Positions 29,422-38,226 of a DNA stretch of 64,000 nucleotides are shown here, in pieces. The notes beneath the pieces were generated by a model that had not been told where the DNA came from, made no database searches, and worked only from the letters and a program-made list of their open reading frames with translations. Position numbers and translations under genes: made by a program. Origin of the DNA: Endozoicomonas sp. G2_2 (lineage in GTDB: Bacteria; Pseudomonadota; Gammaproteobacteria; Nevskiales; Salinisphaeraceae); NCBI RefSeq assembly GCF_017744135.1, contig NZ_JAGHQU010000013.1, positions 26,171 through 90,170 on the forward strand. The letters run 5' to 3'. Position 1 is the stretch's first letter, and each line of letters starts with the position of its first letter.

Positions 29422-31758
29422 ATGACACTTCGCAATATCGATGCGCTGTTCCACGCCAAGGGCGTGGCGCTTTTCGGTGAGCCCGAGGGCGATGCGCAGT
29501 CCCAGCTCATGCGCAATATCGAAGCCAGCCTCGCGGCCGACAGTCGGCGACACGTGGTCTCGCGCGCCGGCGCCAACAGGCTGGCCGACTTCGAACCCGC
29601 CCTGGCGGTCATCCTGGATTCGCGCTGGGGCACGCCGGCGCAGATCGACCGGCTCGGCGCAATGGGCTGTCGCGCCGTGCTCTGGGCTTCGGAAAATCGA
29701 ATTTCAGGCAACGTGTTGCGCGCGGCCCAGCCCTACAATCTGCGGCTTCTGGGGTCACGATCCGCGGGCATCGTGCAGACCCGCGCCGATCACAATTTCA
29801 GCACCCTCGCGCTCGCGCCGCGGCCCGGCAAGGTGGCGCTGATCACCCAGTCGCAGTCGCTCGCCGCGGCAGCACTCGACTGGGCCCTGGGGCGCAATAT
29901 CGGTTTTTCCTGGATGGCCTGCAGCGGCTCCGAGGCGGATATCGACGTCGCCGACCTGCTCGACTACGCCGCACTCGACCCGCGTACGCGCGCCGTGGTC
30001 CTGCAGGTGGGCCATATCCGCTCGCCGCGCAAGTTCATGTCGGCCGCGCGTGCCGCCGCGCGTGTGAAACCGGTGCTCGTGCTGCAGACGCGACGCGCGG
30101 TGGACGATGGCCCCAAGGGCCCGGATCCGGCCCGTTCCGCGGCCTTCGCCCGCGCGGGTCTGGTGGAATGCGAGAACATGGGCGGGTTGTTCGACGGCCT
30201 GGCCGCCATGGAACTGCTGCCCACCGTGGGCAGCAACCGCGTGGCCGTGCTTGCCAACGGCGCCGGGGCCTGCGCCCTCGGCACCGACGCCATGTTCCGC
30301 CATGACATCGAGCCGGCCCGGCTATCCACCGACAGCCGCGCCGCACTCGTCGCTGCCGCACCGCACGCGAGCGATCTGGGCGTGGCGGTGGACCTGGGCC
30401 GTTCGAACATCGATCAAAGTCTCGCAGCGCTGGCGTGCGCTACCGACGACGCCAATGTCGACGCCGTACTGTTCATCCACAGCCCTGTCGCCGGCCAGCC
30501 GCACGAACCCATGGTGGATGCGATTGCCGGCACCGAACTCGCCGGTCGACTGATGACGGTCTGGCTCGGCCTGCATACCGCACAACCGGCACGTCGCAGC
30601 AGCGCAAAGGCGCGTCTGGCGACCTTTTCATCTGCGGACGAGGCGGTGCGCGCGGTGCGCTACCGGGCGCGCTATCACTTCACACGCGAACTGCTCACCG
30701 CCACCCCGCCACCGGACCCGACCGTGACGGCGGACGTCGATGCGCTACGCGAGCGGCTGGCCATGCTGTCGAGCAACGGTGTCGAATGGCTGTCCAGCGA
30801 CGAGGCGGCGCACCTGCTGACGGCCTACGGCATTGCCGGCGAAACGCCGGCCGAAACCGCGGTGCAGGTTCGCGTTCGTGTGTACCGCCACGACGAACTC
30901 GGCATGGTGATGAGCGTGCGCGACGAAGCGCTCGGCATCGCACCCGCCTACGGGTTCGCGCCCCTCGACGCCTTGCTGGCACGGCGCATGCTCGAGGGTG
31001 CCAGCGCGGGCCGGTTGCGCGGCACGCGCGCCGCGTTCGAAGCGCTCGCCCAGGCCCTCGTGCGAATCGGCAAGATGATCGTCGATCTGCCGCCGCTGTC
31101 CGGGCTCGACATCCGCGTGGCCGCCGGCCCGCGGGGGCGACTGCAGGCCCCGGCCGACAGCCTGATCGAGATCACCGGCAGCCCGCTGCCCGCGCGTCAG
31201 CGCCTGGCCATGTCGCCCTACCCGGCGCGCATGCGGCATATCGTTTCGCTGAAGAACGACAGCCGCTACATCGTGCGCGCCATTCGCCCGTCGGACGAGC
31301 CGGCCGTGCTCGACCTGCTGGAAAGCCTGAGCCCGGACGAAATCCGGCTCCGGTTCTTCAATTTCATCCGCCATTTCTCGCACGACATGGCGGCCCGCAT
31401 CACGCAGGTGGATTACGACCGCGAGGTGTCGCTGGTCGTGAGCCGCTATGACACACCCGACCAGCTCGCCGGCATGGGCACGCTGATCTGCGACCCCGAC
31501 GGCGCGGAAGCCGAATTCGCGATCCTGGTTCACCGTGCGCACACGGGCGTCGGCCTCGGCCGCCACCTGCTCGACTGCCTGCTGCGCCAGGCCAGCGCGC
31601 GCGAGATCGACACCGTGTATGGCGACGTGCTCGCCCAGAATAAGCCAATGCTCGCACTCGCGCGCAGCCTGGGGTTCAAGGTGAAGCTGTCTCTGGAGGA
31701 TGCCAGCAGCGTACGCGTCGAGATTCCGGCCGCGAACTACGCGCGGGACGACGACTGA
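29422..31758 (+). CDS. Pat/PatZ-type protein: acyl-CoA-synthetase-like region plus GNAT acetyltransferase (copy 1)
   Basis: A 778-residue protein built like protein lysine acetyltransferases of the PatZ/Pat group. It has an N-terminal CoA-binding domain (HAKGVALFGEP onward), a succinyl-CoA-ligase-like domain (VALITQSQSLAAAALDWALG near residue 137), a reduced ATP-grasp-like region (about 440-600) and a C-terminal GNAT domain from about residue 614 (YIVRAIRPSDEPAVLDLL; acetyl-CoA loop GVGLGRHLLDCLL). It is shorter than E. coli PatZ. The region from residue 481 onward is repeated at 40348-41240. Confidence 0.83.
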   Translation: MTLRNIDALFHAKGVALFGEPEGDAQSQLMRNIEASLAADSRRHVVSRAGANRLADFEPALAVILDSRWGTPAQIDRLGAMGCRAVLWASENRISGNVLRAAQPYNLRLLGSRSAGIVQTRADHNFSTLALAPRPGKVALITQSQSLAAAALDWALGRNIGFSWMACSGSEADIDVADLLDYAALDPRTRAVVLQVGHIRSPRKFMSAARAAARVKPVLVLQTRRAVDDGPKGPDPARSAAFARAGLVECENMGGLFDGLAAMELLPTVGSNRVAVLANGAGACALGTDAMFRHDIEPARLSTDSRAALVAAAPHASDLGVAVDLGRSNIDQSLAALACATDDANVDAVLFIHSPVAGQPHEPMVDAIAGTELAGRLMTVWLGLHTAQPARRSSAKARLATFSSADEAVRAVRYRARYHFTRELLTATPPPDPTVTADVDALRERLAMLSSNGVEWLSSDEAAHLLTAYGIAGETPAETAVQVRVRVYRHDELGMVMSVRDEALGIAPAYGFAPLDALLARRMLEGASAGRLRGTRAAFEALAQALVRIGKMIVDLPPLSGLDIRVAAGPRGRLQAPADSLIEITGSPLPARQRLAMSPYPARMRHIVSLKNDSRYIVRAIRPSDEPAVLDLLESLSPDEIRLRFFNFIRHFSHDMAARITQVDYDREVSLVVSRYDTPDQLAGMGTLICDPDGAEAEFAILVHRAHTGVGLGRHLLDCLLRQASAREIDTVYGDVLAQNKPMLALARSLGFKVKLSLEDASSVRVEIPAANYARDDD

Positions 31759-31828
31759 GCTGTCGGCGGTCGTCATGAACGCCCCGGGCTCGTATAATCG
31801 GGGTATTCACCCCTACCGGAACCAACCG

Positions 31829-32479
31829 ATGGCCGGCTGCTGCAGCGAAGACGACGCCCATTTAGCGCGCATGCGCGAAAGCCAGAAGCGCGTGCTGTGG
31901 ATGGTGCTGTTTCTGAACGCGGCCATGTTCGTCGGCGAGTTCACCGCCGGATGGATCGCAGGCTCGACCGCACTGCTCGCCGACTCGCTGGATATGCTCG
32001 GCGACACCATGGTCTATGCCCTGAGCCTCGCGGTGATTTCGCAGGGCGCACGTGCGAAAGCCCTTTCGGCCGGCTTCAAGGGCGCCATCATGCTCGGTTT
32101 CGGGGTGCTGGTCGCGGTGCAGCTCGTGTTCAAGCTCATCTACGGGCTGCCGCCCCAGGCGTCGCTGATGGCGATCGTCGGCGCGCTCGCGCTGGTGGGC
32201 AACATCGCCTGCCTGGCGCTGCTCACCCGCCACCGCGAGGATGACGTGAACATGAGTTCGGTCTGGGTCTGCTCGCGTAACGATCTCGTGGCAAACAGCG
32301 GCGTGATTCTCGCCGCCGGGCTGGTCGCCTGGACACAGAGCATCTGGCCGGACCTGCTCATCGGCGCCGCGATTGCGGGTCTGTTCCTACGCTCGTCCAT
32401 TGGCGTGCTCGGCGAGGCCCGTACCGCGTATCACGCCGCCGGCCGCGACAACGCCCCGCTGGCCGACGGGCATGGCTGA
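31829..32479 (+). CDS. Cation diffusion facilitator-type transporter
   Basis: A 216-residue protein with about six membrane helices and a CDF signature, AGSTALLADSLDMLGDTMVY. The first metal site is DxxxD; the second, usually HxxxD, is CSRNDLVAN, a known variant. It would export a divalent or heavy metal; a cysteine pair at the N-terminus (AGCCSEDDAH) may bind metal. It has no cytoplasmic C-terminal domain. Its stop overlaps the DUF924 start by 8 bp. No counterpart lies in the duplicated copy at 41.2 kb. Confidence 0.85.
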   Translation: MAGCCSEDDAHLARMRESQKRVLWMVLFLNAAMFVGEFTAGWIAGSTALLADSLDMLGDTMVYALSLAVISQGARAKALSAGFKGAIMLGFGVLVAVQLVFKLIYGLPPQASLMAIVGALALVGNIACLALLTRHREDDVNMSSVWVCSRNDLVANSGVILAAGLVAWTQSIWPDLLIGAAIAGLFLRSSIGVLGEARTAYHAAGRDNAPLADGHG

Positions 32480-33047
32480 CAGCACGGCCGCCGACCCCGC
32501 GCCGATCGCTTCGCCCGACGCGGTGTTGCGTTTCTGGTTCGAGGAACTCACCCCCGGCGACTGGTTTCGTAAATCCGACGCCCTTGATCGCAAGATCGCA
32601 GACCGATTCGAGGCCACGCTGCGTGTCGCCGGTTCCAAAGGCCTTCGGGCATGGCGCGAAACGGCAGCTGGACGGCTCGCGGAAATACTCGTGCTCGACC
32701 AGTTCTCCCGCAATATCCATCGGGACAGCGCCCGCGCGTTCGAAAACGATGCCGCCGCGCGCGCCCTCACACGCGATGCGATCGACACGGGCGACGACCA
32801 GTCGCTTACACCCCAGCAGCGCGCGTTCTTGTATATGCCGCTCATGCACAGTGAGGCGCGCGCGGATCACGAAACAGCGCTCGCGCTGTATGAAAGCCTG
32901 GGCTTGCAAGGGCACCTCGATGCCGAACGCCAGCACTACCGGATCATCGAGCGATTCGGTCGCTACCCACACCGCAACGCCCTGCTCGGGCGCGAAAGCA
33001 CACCGGATGAAAAGGCTTTCCTTGCCGAACCCGGCTCGTCGTTCTGA
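32472..33047 (+). CDS. DUF924 family protein (copy 1)
   Basis: A 191-residue cytoplasmic helical protein (TPR-like DUF924 family) with LRFWFEELTPGDWFRKS, LAEILVLDQFSRNIHRDSARAF, QQRAFLYMPLMHSE and GRYPHRNALLGRES. The family function is not established. Translation is probably coupled to the upstream CDF gene. A second, about 60% identical copy lies at 41290-41865. Confidence 0.9.
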   Translation: MADSTAADPAPIASPDAVLRFWFEELTPGDWFRKSDALDRKIADRFEATLRVAGSKGLRAWRETAAGRLAEILVLDQFSRNIHRDSARAFENDAAARALTRDAIDTGDDQSLTPQQRAFLYMPLMHSEARADHETALALYESLGLQGHLDAERQHYRIIERFGRYPHRNALLGRESTPDEKAFLAEPGSSF

Positions 33048-33325
33048 AAACAGCCAACCGGCGTCGCTGGCTCGTTTTCTTGAGATACGGCGTGTGCACG
33101 AGGAGTGGTCCACCGTCGGTGACAATACCAACCCCGCGTGTTCGGGCTGAGATCAACTGAATCAGGCGCGCTCTTTGCGACAACCCGTATTCGTTTTGGA
33201 GTTCAGGACGAACTTCGCGGATCGCGTCAAGTATCGAGTGGCCCTCTTTCGATGCCGCGCGCACGTGAAACAGCAGAGCGCACACAGTGAAGAGACTTGG
33301 CGCGATGTTGCTACAAGCAAGCCAG
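33048..33325. other. Intergenic stretch with a possible gene relic on the minus strand
   Basis: No intact gene. The minus strand carries an open stretch encoding GHSILDAIREVRPELQNEYG. This faintly resembles the start of a MNT-type nucleotidyltransferase (helix before the GSxARG loop), but the loop is not there. It is less GC-rich than the flanking genes. Treat it as an unidentified relic. Confidence 0.25.
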
Positions 33326-33425
33326 TTCGCGGCTGCGCCGCTTACTCCGCGGTTCGGATTCGCAACGCGAATCCGTCGAACCAACATCGTTCGTCTGTCG
33401 CAGGTTCGACCCTCGATACAGAACC

Positions 33426-33460
33426 ATGAATAAGAGCGGTCGTTGACCGCTCTTATTCAT
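33426..33460. repeat. Perfect hairpin in the outer repeat unit
   Basis: ATGAATAAGAGCGGTC, then GTT, then its exact complement GACCGCTCTTATTCAT: a 16-bp perfect stem with a 3-nt loop. It is identical to the hairpin abutting the tRNA CCA end. Confidence 0.9.
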
Positions 33461-33600
33461 AGCGCCCCGAGCAGGAGTATTCGCGGCTGCGCCGCTCACC
33501 CTTCGGGCCCGCGTCGCTGCGCTCCGCGGTTCGGATTCGCAACGCGAATCCGTCGAACCAACATCGTTCGTCTGTCGCAGGTTCGACCCTGGATACAGAA

Positions 33601-33639
33601 CCATGAATAAGAGCGGTCGTTGACCGCTCTTATTCATGG
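33601..33639. repeat. Perfect hairpin fused to the tRNA-Arg CCA end
   Basis: An 18-bp perfect stem (CCATGAATAAGAGCGGTC and its complement) with a GTT loop. On the minus strand the first three bases of the stem are the tRNA's encoded CCA. It may act as a terminator or processing signal; no T-tract follows on either strand. Confidence 0.85.
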
Positions 33640-33713
33640 TGCCCCGAGCAGGAGTCGAACCTGCGACCTGCCGCTTAGGAGGCGGCTGCTCTATCCTGCT
33701 GAGCTACCGGGGC
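33637..33713 (-). tRNA. tRNA-Arg (anticodon CCT)
   Basis: On the minus strand the sequence folds as a full tRNA. The acceptor stem is GCCCCGG/TCGGGGC, the D arm is in AGCTCAGCAGGATAGAGC, and the anticodon stem is GCCGC/GCGGC with loop CTCCTAA, giving anticodon CCT for AGG. The T arm is CGCAGGTTCGACTCCTGC. CCA is encoded at 33637-33639. A TAATCT -10-like box lies upstream at about 33730. The gene is 77 nt with CCA. Confidence 0.95.
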
Positions 33714-34044
33714 ATTGCGCTTGCGCGGCGCTAGATTAACGCACCGCGACGCCGATCTCGACCCGTGACGGACGAGTAATGGGAGACAGGGCTATCGCTT
33801 GCGGCGGCAGGCAACGAAACCGGCAGTGGCGGAACTCAACGCCGCGTGTCACCAGTCCGGCGTCGACCGCGCCGATCGAGGCCGCCTGAGACCGCTGCCG
33901 GCACGCGTCCCACCGTTCGGCGCATCGGCTGGACCCATCGATCGATTAAGCCAGCGATACCCGATGCTGCGCCCCGACTTTGCCTGCTACGGCTGCGTGA
34001 GGAACGCGTATCGGCCCCACCCCGCCCGCCGCGACGCTTTATCG
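33714..34044. other. Intergenic region between tRNA-Arg and TetR gene
   Basis: A 331-bp GC-rich stretch. Apart from the tRNA promoter side (about 33720-33750) and the TetR promoter that follows, I see no gene or repeat. Small open frames here have no recognisable product. Confidence 0.4.
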
Positions 34045-34093
34045 TTGACAGTATTTGTAGAGGCCAGCTAGCATTCATATGAAACATGTTTCA
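34045..34093 (+). promoter_or_regulatory. Promoter and palindromic operator of the TetR gene
   Basis: A consensus -35 TTGACA (34045-34050) and a -10 TAGCAT (34069-34074) with 18-bp spacing are followed at 34080-34093 by the perfect 14-bp palindrome TGAAACATGTTTCA. The palindrome covers the transcription start region 16 bp before the likely start codon of the TetR gene. A repressor bound there would block its own transcription. Confidence 0.7.
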
Positions 34094-34108
34094 CTAGTCA
34101 CCTTAGCC

Positions 34109-34729
34109 ATGACGAGTAGCGACGGCGCTTCCCTGAAGCCGATCACCGCGCGTGGCGAGGCGACACGCCAGAAGATACTGTCGGCCGCCGAGGAAGCCTT
34201 CGGGCGCTCGGGATTCTTTCGTGCCTCGATCAGCGATATCACGCGAGGCGCCGGGGTCGCACAGGGTACCTTCTATCTCTACTTCCAGAACAAGGAAGAC
34301 GTACTCGGCGAGCTGGTACGGCATATGGGTCGCGAGTTGCGCCGCATGCTTACGCATTCCATACCCACCGGCCTGACCCGGCTCGACGCGGAGCGCGAAG
34401 GCATTGCGGCGTTCATGCGCTTCGTCTCCGAGCGGCAGAATCTCTACCGGGTGGTCCAGGAATCGCTGTTCGTCGACGAAGAGATCTACCGCGGCTACTA
34501 CATGGACTTTGCCCGCGGCTACATGAGCGCACTCGAAAAGTCGGTCGAAAAGAACGAAATCCGGGACGGCAATCTCGAGGTCTGGGTGTGGATTCTCATG
34601 GGCGTCGGCCATTTTCTGGGTCTGCGCTACGGCCTGTGGGCGAAGAACGGCCTGGGCGATACCGAACTCGACGCCGTCATGGACTTCATTCGCAACGGCA
34701 TCGCCGTATCGGAGCCGAACCGTTCGTGA
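34109..34729 (+). CDS. TetR/AcrR-family transcriptional regulator
   Basis: A 206-residue regulator. The N-terminal helix-turn-helix is at about residues 15-60 (EEAFGRSGFFRASISDITR, GVAQGTFYLYFQNKEDVL); the ligand domain is helical (YYMDFARGYMSALEKSV). The start at 34109 is preferred over the ATG at 34079, because the latter lies within the operator palindrome. It overlaps the following ketoacyl-synthase pseudogene by GTGA, and an AMP-ligase follows, so the likely ligand is an acyl-CoA or fatty acid. Confidence 0.87.
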   Translation: MTSSDGASLKPITARGEATRQKILSAAEEAFGRSGFFRASISDITRGAGVAQGTFYLYFQNKEDVLGELVRHMGRELRRMLTHSIPTGLTRLDAEREGIAAFMRFVSERQNLYRVVQESLFVDEEIYRGYYMDFARGYMSALEKSVEKNEIRDGNLEVWVWILMGVGHFLGLRYGLWAKNGLGDTELDAVMDFIRNGIAVSEPNRS

Positions 34730-35723
34730 CGCATGCCTGCGTGACCGGCCTGGGCGTTCATGTGCCCAAGGGCCGAATCACCGCGGCTGAAATCGCCCGG
34801 GCGAGCGCCCTGCCCGCGGCCGTGGTTCGCGACAAGCTCCGGGTCCATTAAAAACTCATCGCCGCGCCGCAAGATCACCCCACCGCGATGGCGGTGCGTG
34901 CCGCGCATCGAGCACTCGAAGAGGCCGGCGTCGCGCCACAACACATCGATGTCGCAATCTGCATCACCGAGGAGCACAAGGACGATCCGGTGTGGAGCGC
35001 GCGCGCCAAGCTCGCGCATGAACTGGGCGCGACCAACGCCTATGCTTTCGACCTTGGCCAGAAATACGGTGCGGCGGTACTCGCCTTCAAGCTCGCGCGC
35101 GATCTGATTACCGCCGATCCGCAAATCGACACCGTGCTCATCGCCGGCGGCTACCGAAACGGCGATCTCATCGATTATTCAGACCCGGCGGTACGCTTCA
35201 TGTACAACCTCGCACCGGGCGCCGGCGCCGCGGTAATCCAGCGGGAGACGCCCGTCCACGCCATCCTCGGCAGCGCCATTCGCACCGATGGTGCCCTGGC
35301 CGATGACGTACGGGTGCCGGTAGGCGGCACCAAGGCGCCGTCGACCGCTTATCCTGGCGCCGATTGTTGCCTGCGCGTACCCGACCCGGCGGGCATGAAG
35401 CAACGTCTGGCGTGTCGATAGCCGCATAACTTCCAGCACTTGATCGACAAGGCCGTCGACCGATCCGGCGCCCGCAACGCGGATATCGCCTATCTCGCGC
35501 TGCTGGCCCGGATCGGGCTGCCCGGCCCGCCGCGCGCTCGATCTATCTCGACCGTTATGGCCACATGGGCCCCGTGAACCCGATTCTCAGTCTTACGCTG
35601 GCGCGTGACGCGGGGCGGCTGCAGCATGGCGGCCTTGCTGTGCTTGTGGCGGCAGGCATCGGCTATGTCTGGAACGCACTGTGCCTGCGCTGGCACGCGC
35701 CCACGCCGAATATGGCAGGCTGA
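34726..35723 (+). pseudogene. 3-oxoacyl-ACP synthase III-like (thiolase fold) pseudogene
   Basis: The frame from GTG 34726 encodes a FabH/KASIII-like start (VTHACVTGLGVHVPKGRITAAEIARA) but meets TAA at 34851. It resumes in frame as KLIAAPQDHPTAMAVRAAHRALEEAG and continues (DTVLIAGGYRNGDLIDYSDP) to a stop at 35421. The C-terminal KASIII end (RSIYLDRYGHMGP, NPILSLTLARDAG, VAAGIGYVWNA) is found in another frame up to 35723. One nonsense and at least one frameshift mutation therefore break the gene. It overlaps the TetR gene by GTGA. Confidence 0.8.
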
Positions 35724-35771
35724 CCACCGCGATTGATCACGCAAACGCAGGCGCCGCACAAGGAGGATTCG

Positions 35772-37283
35772 ATGGACATGTTCGACCTTCTCGGCCACCG
35801 CGCCCGTGCCACGCCAGACCGGCTCGCACTCGAGGATCTCGCCAGCGGCGAACGCTATACCTATGCGCGCCTGAACGAACAGGCATCGCGGTTCGCCGCC
35901 GCCGCAATCGAACAGTGGTCGCTCGTGCCGGGCGAGCGGGTCGCCTACCTCGGGCATAACCGGGCCGAATTCTTTGCCATGCTGTTCGGCTGCGCCAAGG
36001 CGGGGCTGATTCTGGTGCCGCTCAACTGGCGCCTCGCCCAACCCGAGCTGAGCAGCCTGCTCGACGACTGCACGCCGGCCGCGCTCATTCATGGCGACGA
36101 ATTTCGACAAACGGCAACCGCACTCGCGGCCGAGCGGTCGGTGCTTCGCATCGCGATCGACGGCGACGACCGCAACGCGCGCCGCTATGCCCACGATCTC
36201 GCAGCGGCACAGCCGGACACGCGCCAGGTCGCCCCGCGCGACCCGGACACCCCCTGGTACCTGCTCTACACCGCGGGCACGACGGGCCGGCCCAAGGGCG
36301 TTATCCAGACGTTTCGGATGATGCTCGCGAACCATCTGAATATCGCACCGGCGGTCGGGCTGACCGGCGAGGATGTTCTGCTCAACGTGTTGCCGCTGTT
36401 TCATACCGCCGGCATCAATCTCTACACCACACCGCTGCTGATCACCGGCGGCACGGTTCTCATCGCCCGGCAATTCGACCCGCGGGCGGCGTTGGACGTG
36501 CTCGAACGCCGCGCCACGGTATTCTTCGGTGTGCCTGCGGTTTACGAGGCCTTGCTTGCGCAGCCGGCTTTCGAAGGCGCCCGCCTCGACGGCGTACGCT
36601 CCTGGGGTTGCGGTGGCGCAGCCCTGGCAGCACCCGTTACGCAGCGCTTCGCCGATCACGGCATACGGGTACGCACCGGCATGGGGATGACGGAAACCGG
36701 GCCTACCGTTTTCCTTCTCGATGAAGCCCTCGCGCTCGACAAGATCGGCTCCGTGGGGCATCCCCAGCTTTTGGCCGAGGTGCGTATCTTCGACCCGAAT
36801 CTCCAGGACGTTGCCCCCGGCGAATGCGGCGAGTTGCTCATTCGCGGACCGGGGGTGACCCCGGGCTACTGGCAGCAGCCGCACGCCACCGCCGATGCAT
36901 TCGTCGACGGCGGCTGGCTGCGCAGCGGCGATATCGCCCGCTGCGATCCCGACGGCTGCTACACCATCGTCGATCGCCGCAAGGACATGTTCATCTCCGG
37001 TGGGGAAAACGTCTATCCCGCGGAGATCGAAAAAGTGCTCGAGCACCACCCGGCACTCGCCGAACTGGCCGTCACCGGTGTACAGGACGCGCGCTGGGGC
37101 GAAGTCGGCAAGGCATGGCTCGTGCTCCGTCCGAGCGCCGCGCAACCAAGCGATGACGACCTCAAGCACTTCTGCCGCAAACAGCTGGCTTCGTACAAGA
37201 TTCCGGCGCGCTTCGAATGGCTGGACGCACTGCCGCGTAACGCCGTCGGCAAGATCACCAAACAGGCGTTGCGCGAGCACTGA
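35772..37283 (+). CDS. AMP-forming acyl-CoA synthetase / ligase
   Basis: A 503-residue ANL-superfamily enzyme that activates a carboxylic acid as acyl-AMP and then acyl-CoA. Motifs: LLYTAGTTGRPKGVI (phosphate loop, Ser replaced by Ala), GMGMTETGPTVF, SGDIARCDPDGCYTIVDRRKDMFISGGENVYPAEIE, and the catalytic Lys in NAVGKITKQAL. ATG 35772 has a strong AAGGAGG six bases upstream; the frame is open from 35733. The preceding TetR and ketoacyl-synthase relic suggest a fatty-acid or polyketide-like role. Confidence 0.9.
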   Translation: MDMFDLLGHRARATPDRLALEDLASGERYTYARLNEQASRFAAAAIEQWSLVPGERVAYLGHNRAEFFAMLFGCAKAGLILVPLNWRLAQPELSSLLDDCTPAALIHGDEFRQTATALAAERSVLRIAIDGDDRNARRYAHDLAAAQPDTRQVAPRDPDTPWYLLYTAGTTGRPKGVIQTFRMMLANHLNIAPAVGLTGEDVLLNVLPLFHTAGINLYTTPLLITGGTVLIARQFDPRAALDVLERRATVFFGVPAVYEALLAQPAFEGARLDGVRSWGCGGAALAAPVTQRFADHGIRVRTGMGMTETGPTVFLLDEALALDKIGSVGHPQLLAEVRIFDPNLQDVAPGECGELLIRGPGVTPGYWQQPHATADAFVDGGWLRSGDIARCDPDGCYTIVDRRKDMFISGGENVYPAEIEKVLEHHPALAELAVTGVQDARWGEVGKAWLVLRPSAAQPSDDDLKHFCRKQLASYKIPARFEWLDALPRNAVGKITKQALREH

Positions 37284-37748
37284 TCGCACGCTCGGCGCCG
37301 GGTCGCCGTGTTCCTTCACTACGTTTACCCGGTGTTGCGGTCGTTACGTATCGAGGTCGTGGCCGCCGTCGACTCATAAATTCCGTACGCCCCTTCCCTG
37401 AAAATCCGCGGCCACGAAAGCCTGATTCGGACCAGCGGACAACACACCTGGCGATGGCCCTTTCATGCGCCGCCACCAGCCATATCCTCGGCGTTAGCCC
37501 TCTCAATTTGCTGCGGCGATCCGCGCACGATCGTTGCGTTATACAGCAGTTGGTCGATTTGCGGAATTTAATTTCAATATTTTTTCTTTGCAAATGAGAG
37601 CCGTAGCGCCAAATCCCGAATTTGTTGCAGTGCATTACTTGAATATACAGCGATCGGCCACTAGGTTTAGCTGCGTACCGATTTTCAATACGACTTTCGT
37701 CTACGCCGCTATCAGATATCGAGCGTAGCGCCCTTTAAGGAGACAGAC
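37284..37748 (+). promoter_or_regulatory. Intergenic region with promoter-like block for the first secreted repeat protein
   Basis: A 465-bp gap, AT-rich in its right half. A block around 37622-37650 (TTGTTG, 16-bp spacer, TATACA at 37644-37649) is conserved upstream of the paralogous gene at 42779, where it reads TGTTGCAC and TTGAACATACA at about 42662-42688. It is the best promoter candidate. No gene is seen in the left half. Confidence 0.45.
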
Positions 37749-38204
37749 ATGCAAAATCGCACTGTGACCCGTATCGCTTCCGTCGCTGTTCTGGCCAGCC
37801 TTCTCGGCTTCTCGACCCTGGGCTTCGCACAGGCCGAAGCGGTTGAAGCCATGAATGCGCGTGCCGATCAGGAAACGACGGCCACCACGAGCCCGCAGGC
37901 TCATCCGATGGCGGATGCCCTGGCGGCCGACTTGAACGCGCATAACAAGCAGGACACCGAAGGCCGTCTGCCGGAGACCCACGTCCCCGCCGATGAGGCA
38001 CCGCAGCAGGTTGCCCAGCAGACCCGTCAGCTGAGCGCTGATCTGGACGCCTACAACGCCAGCGCCACCGATGGTCTGGTGCCGTCCACGCACATGCCTG
38101 CCAACGCCGACAATCATTCGGCCGACCCGCAGGCGCAGGAACTGGCTGCTGAGCTGAGCCGCTATAACCAGAGCGGTGGCAGCCTGAACAGCGTGCGTTT
38201 CTAA
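37749..38204 (+). CDS. Small secreted repeat protein A1
   Basis: A 151-residue exported protein. The signal peptide is residues 1-27 with cleavage near GFA|QAE. The mature part is acidic, cysteine-free and holds three copies of a 10-residue motif: ALAADLNAHN, QLSADLDAYN and ELAAELSRYN, about 45 residues apart; it ends in SGGSLNSVRF. I recognise no known domain. A ribosome site AAGGAGA precedes ATG 37749 and an intrinsic terminator follows. Its paralogue is at 42779-43222; both share QAHP(M/I)A(D/N)A(L/I). Periplasmic or surface location is inferred. Confidence 0.82.
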   Translation: MQNRTVTRIASVAVLASLLGFSTLGFAQAEAVEAMNARADQETTATTSPQAHPMADALAADLNAHNKQDTEGRLPETHVPADEAPQQVAQQTRQLSADLDAYNASATDGLVPSTHMPANADNHSADPQAQELAAELSRYNQSGGSLNSVRF

Positions 38205-38226
38205 GCATTAGAAACTCGCATTAGCG

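Larger units (their letters stand above)
33326..33654 (-). repeat. Two tandem tRNA-tail repeat units (copy 1)
   Basis: Two units (33326-33476 and 33477-33654) follow the 3' end of tRNA-Arg. Read on the minus strand, each unit holds the tRNA 3' end (ACTCCTGCTCGGGGC), then a 35-nt perfect hairpin, then an inverted T-arm (GTCGAACCTGCGAC), then a GC-rich conserved tract (33482-33545 in the second unit). The first unit has an internal deletion of about 25 bp in the GC-rich tract. The unit starting with the real tRNA end is nearest the tRNA. The same two-unit array occurs at 42028-42353. Confidence 0.85.

Noticed and set aside
33326..33654. Direct repeats considered as a CRISPR array
   Set aside because: Units are about 150-180 bp, contain tRNA pieces and have no short repeat/unique spacer alternation; no cas genes nearby.
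33637..33713. tRNA-Arg considered as the attachment site of an integrated island
   Set aside because: No integrase gene or phage genes lie within the window, and the extra genes (34-37 kb) are on the 5' side of the tRNA, not the 3' side where integrases act.
34079..34108. Upstream ATG for the TetR gene
   Set aside because: It lies inside the perfect operator palindrome and near the transcription start, leaving no leader for a ribosome site.
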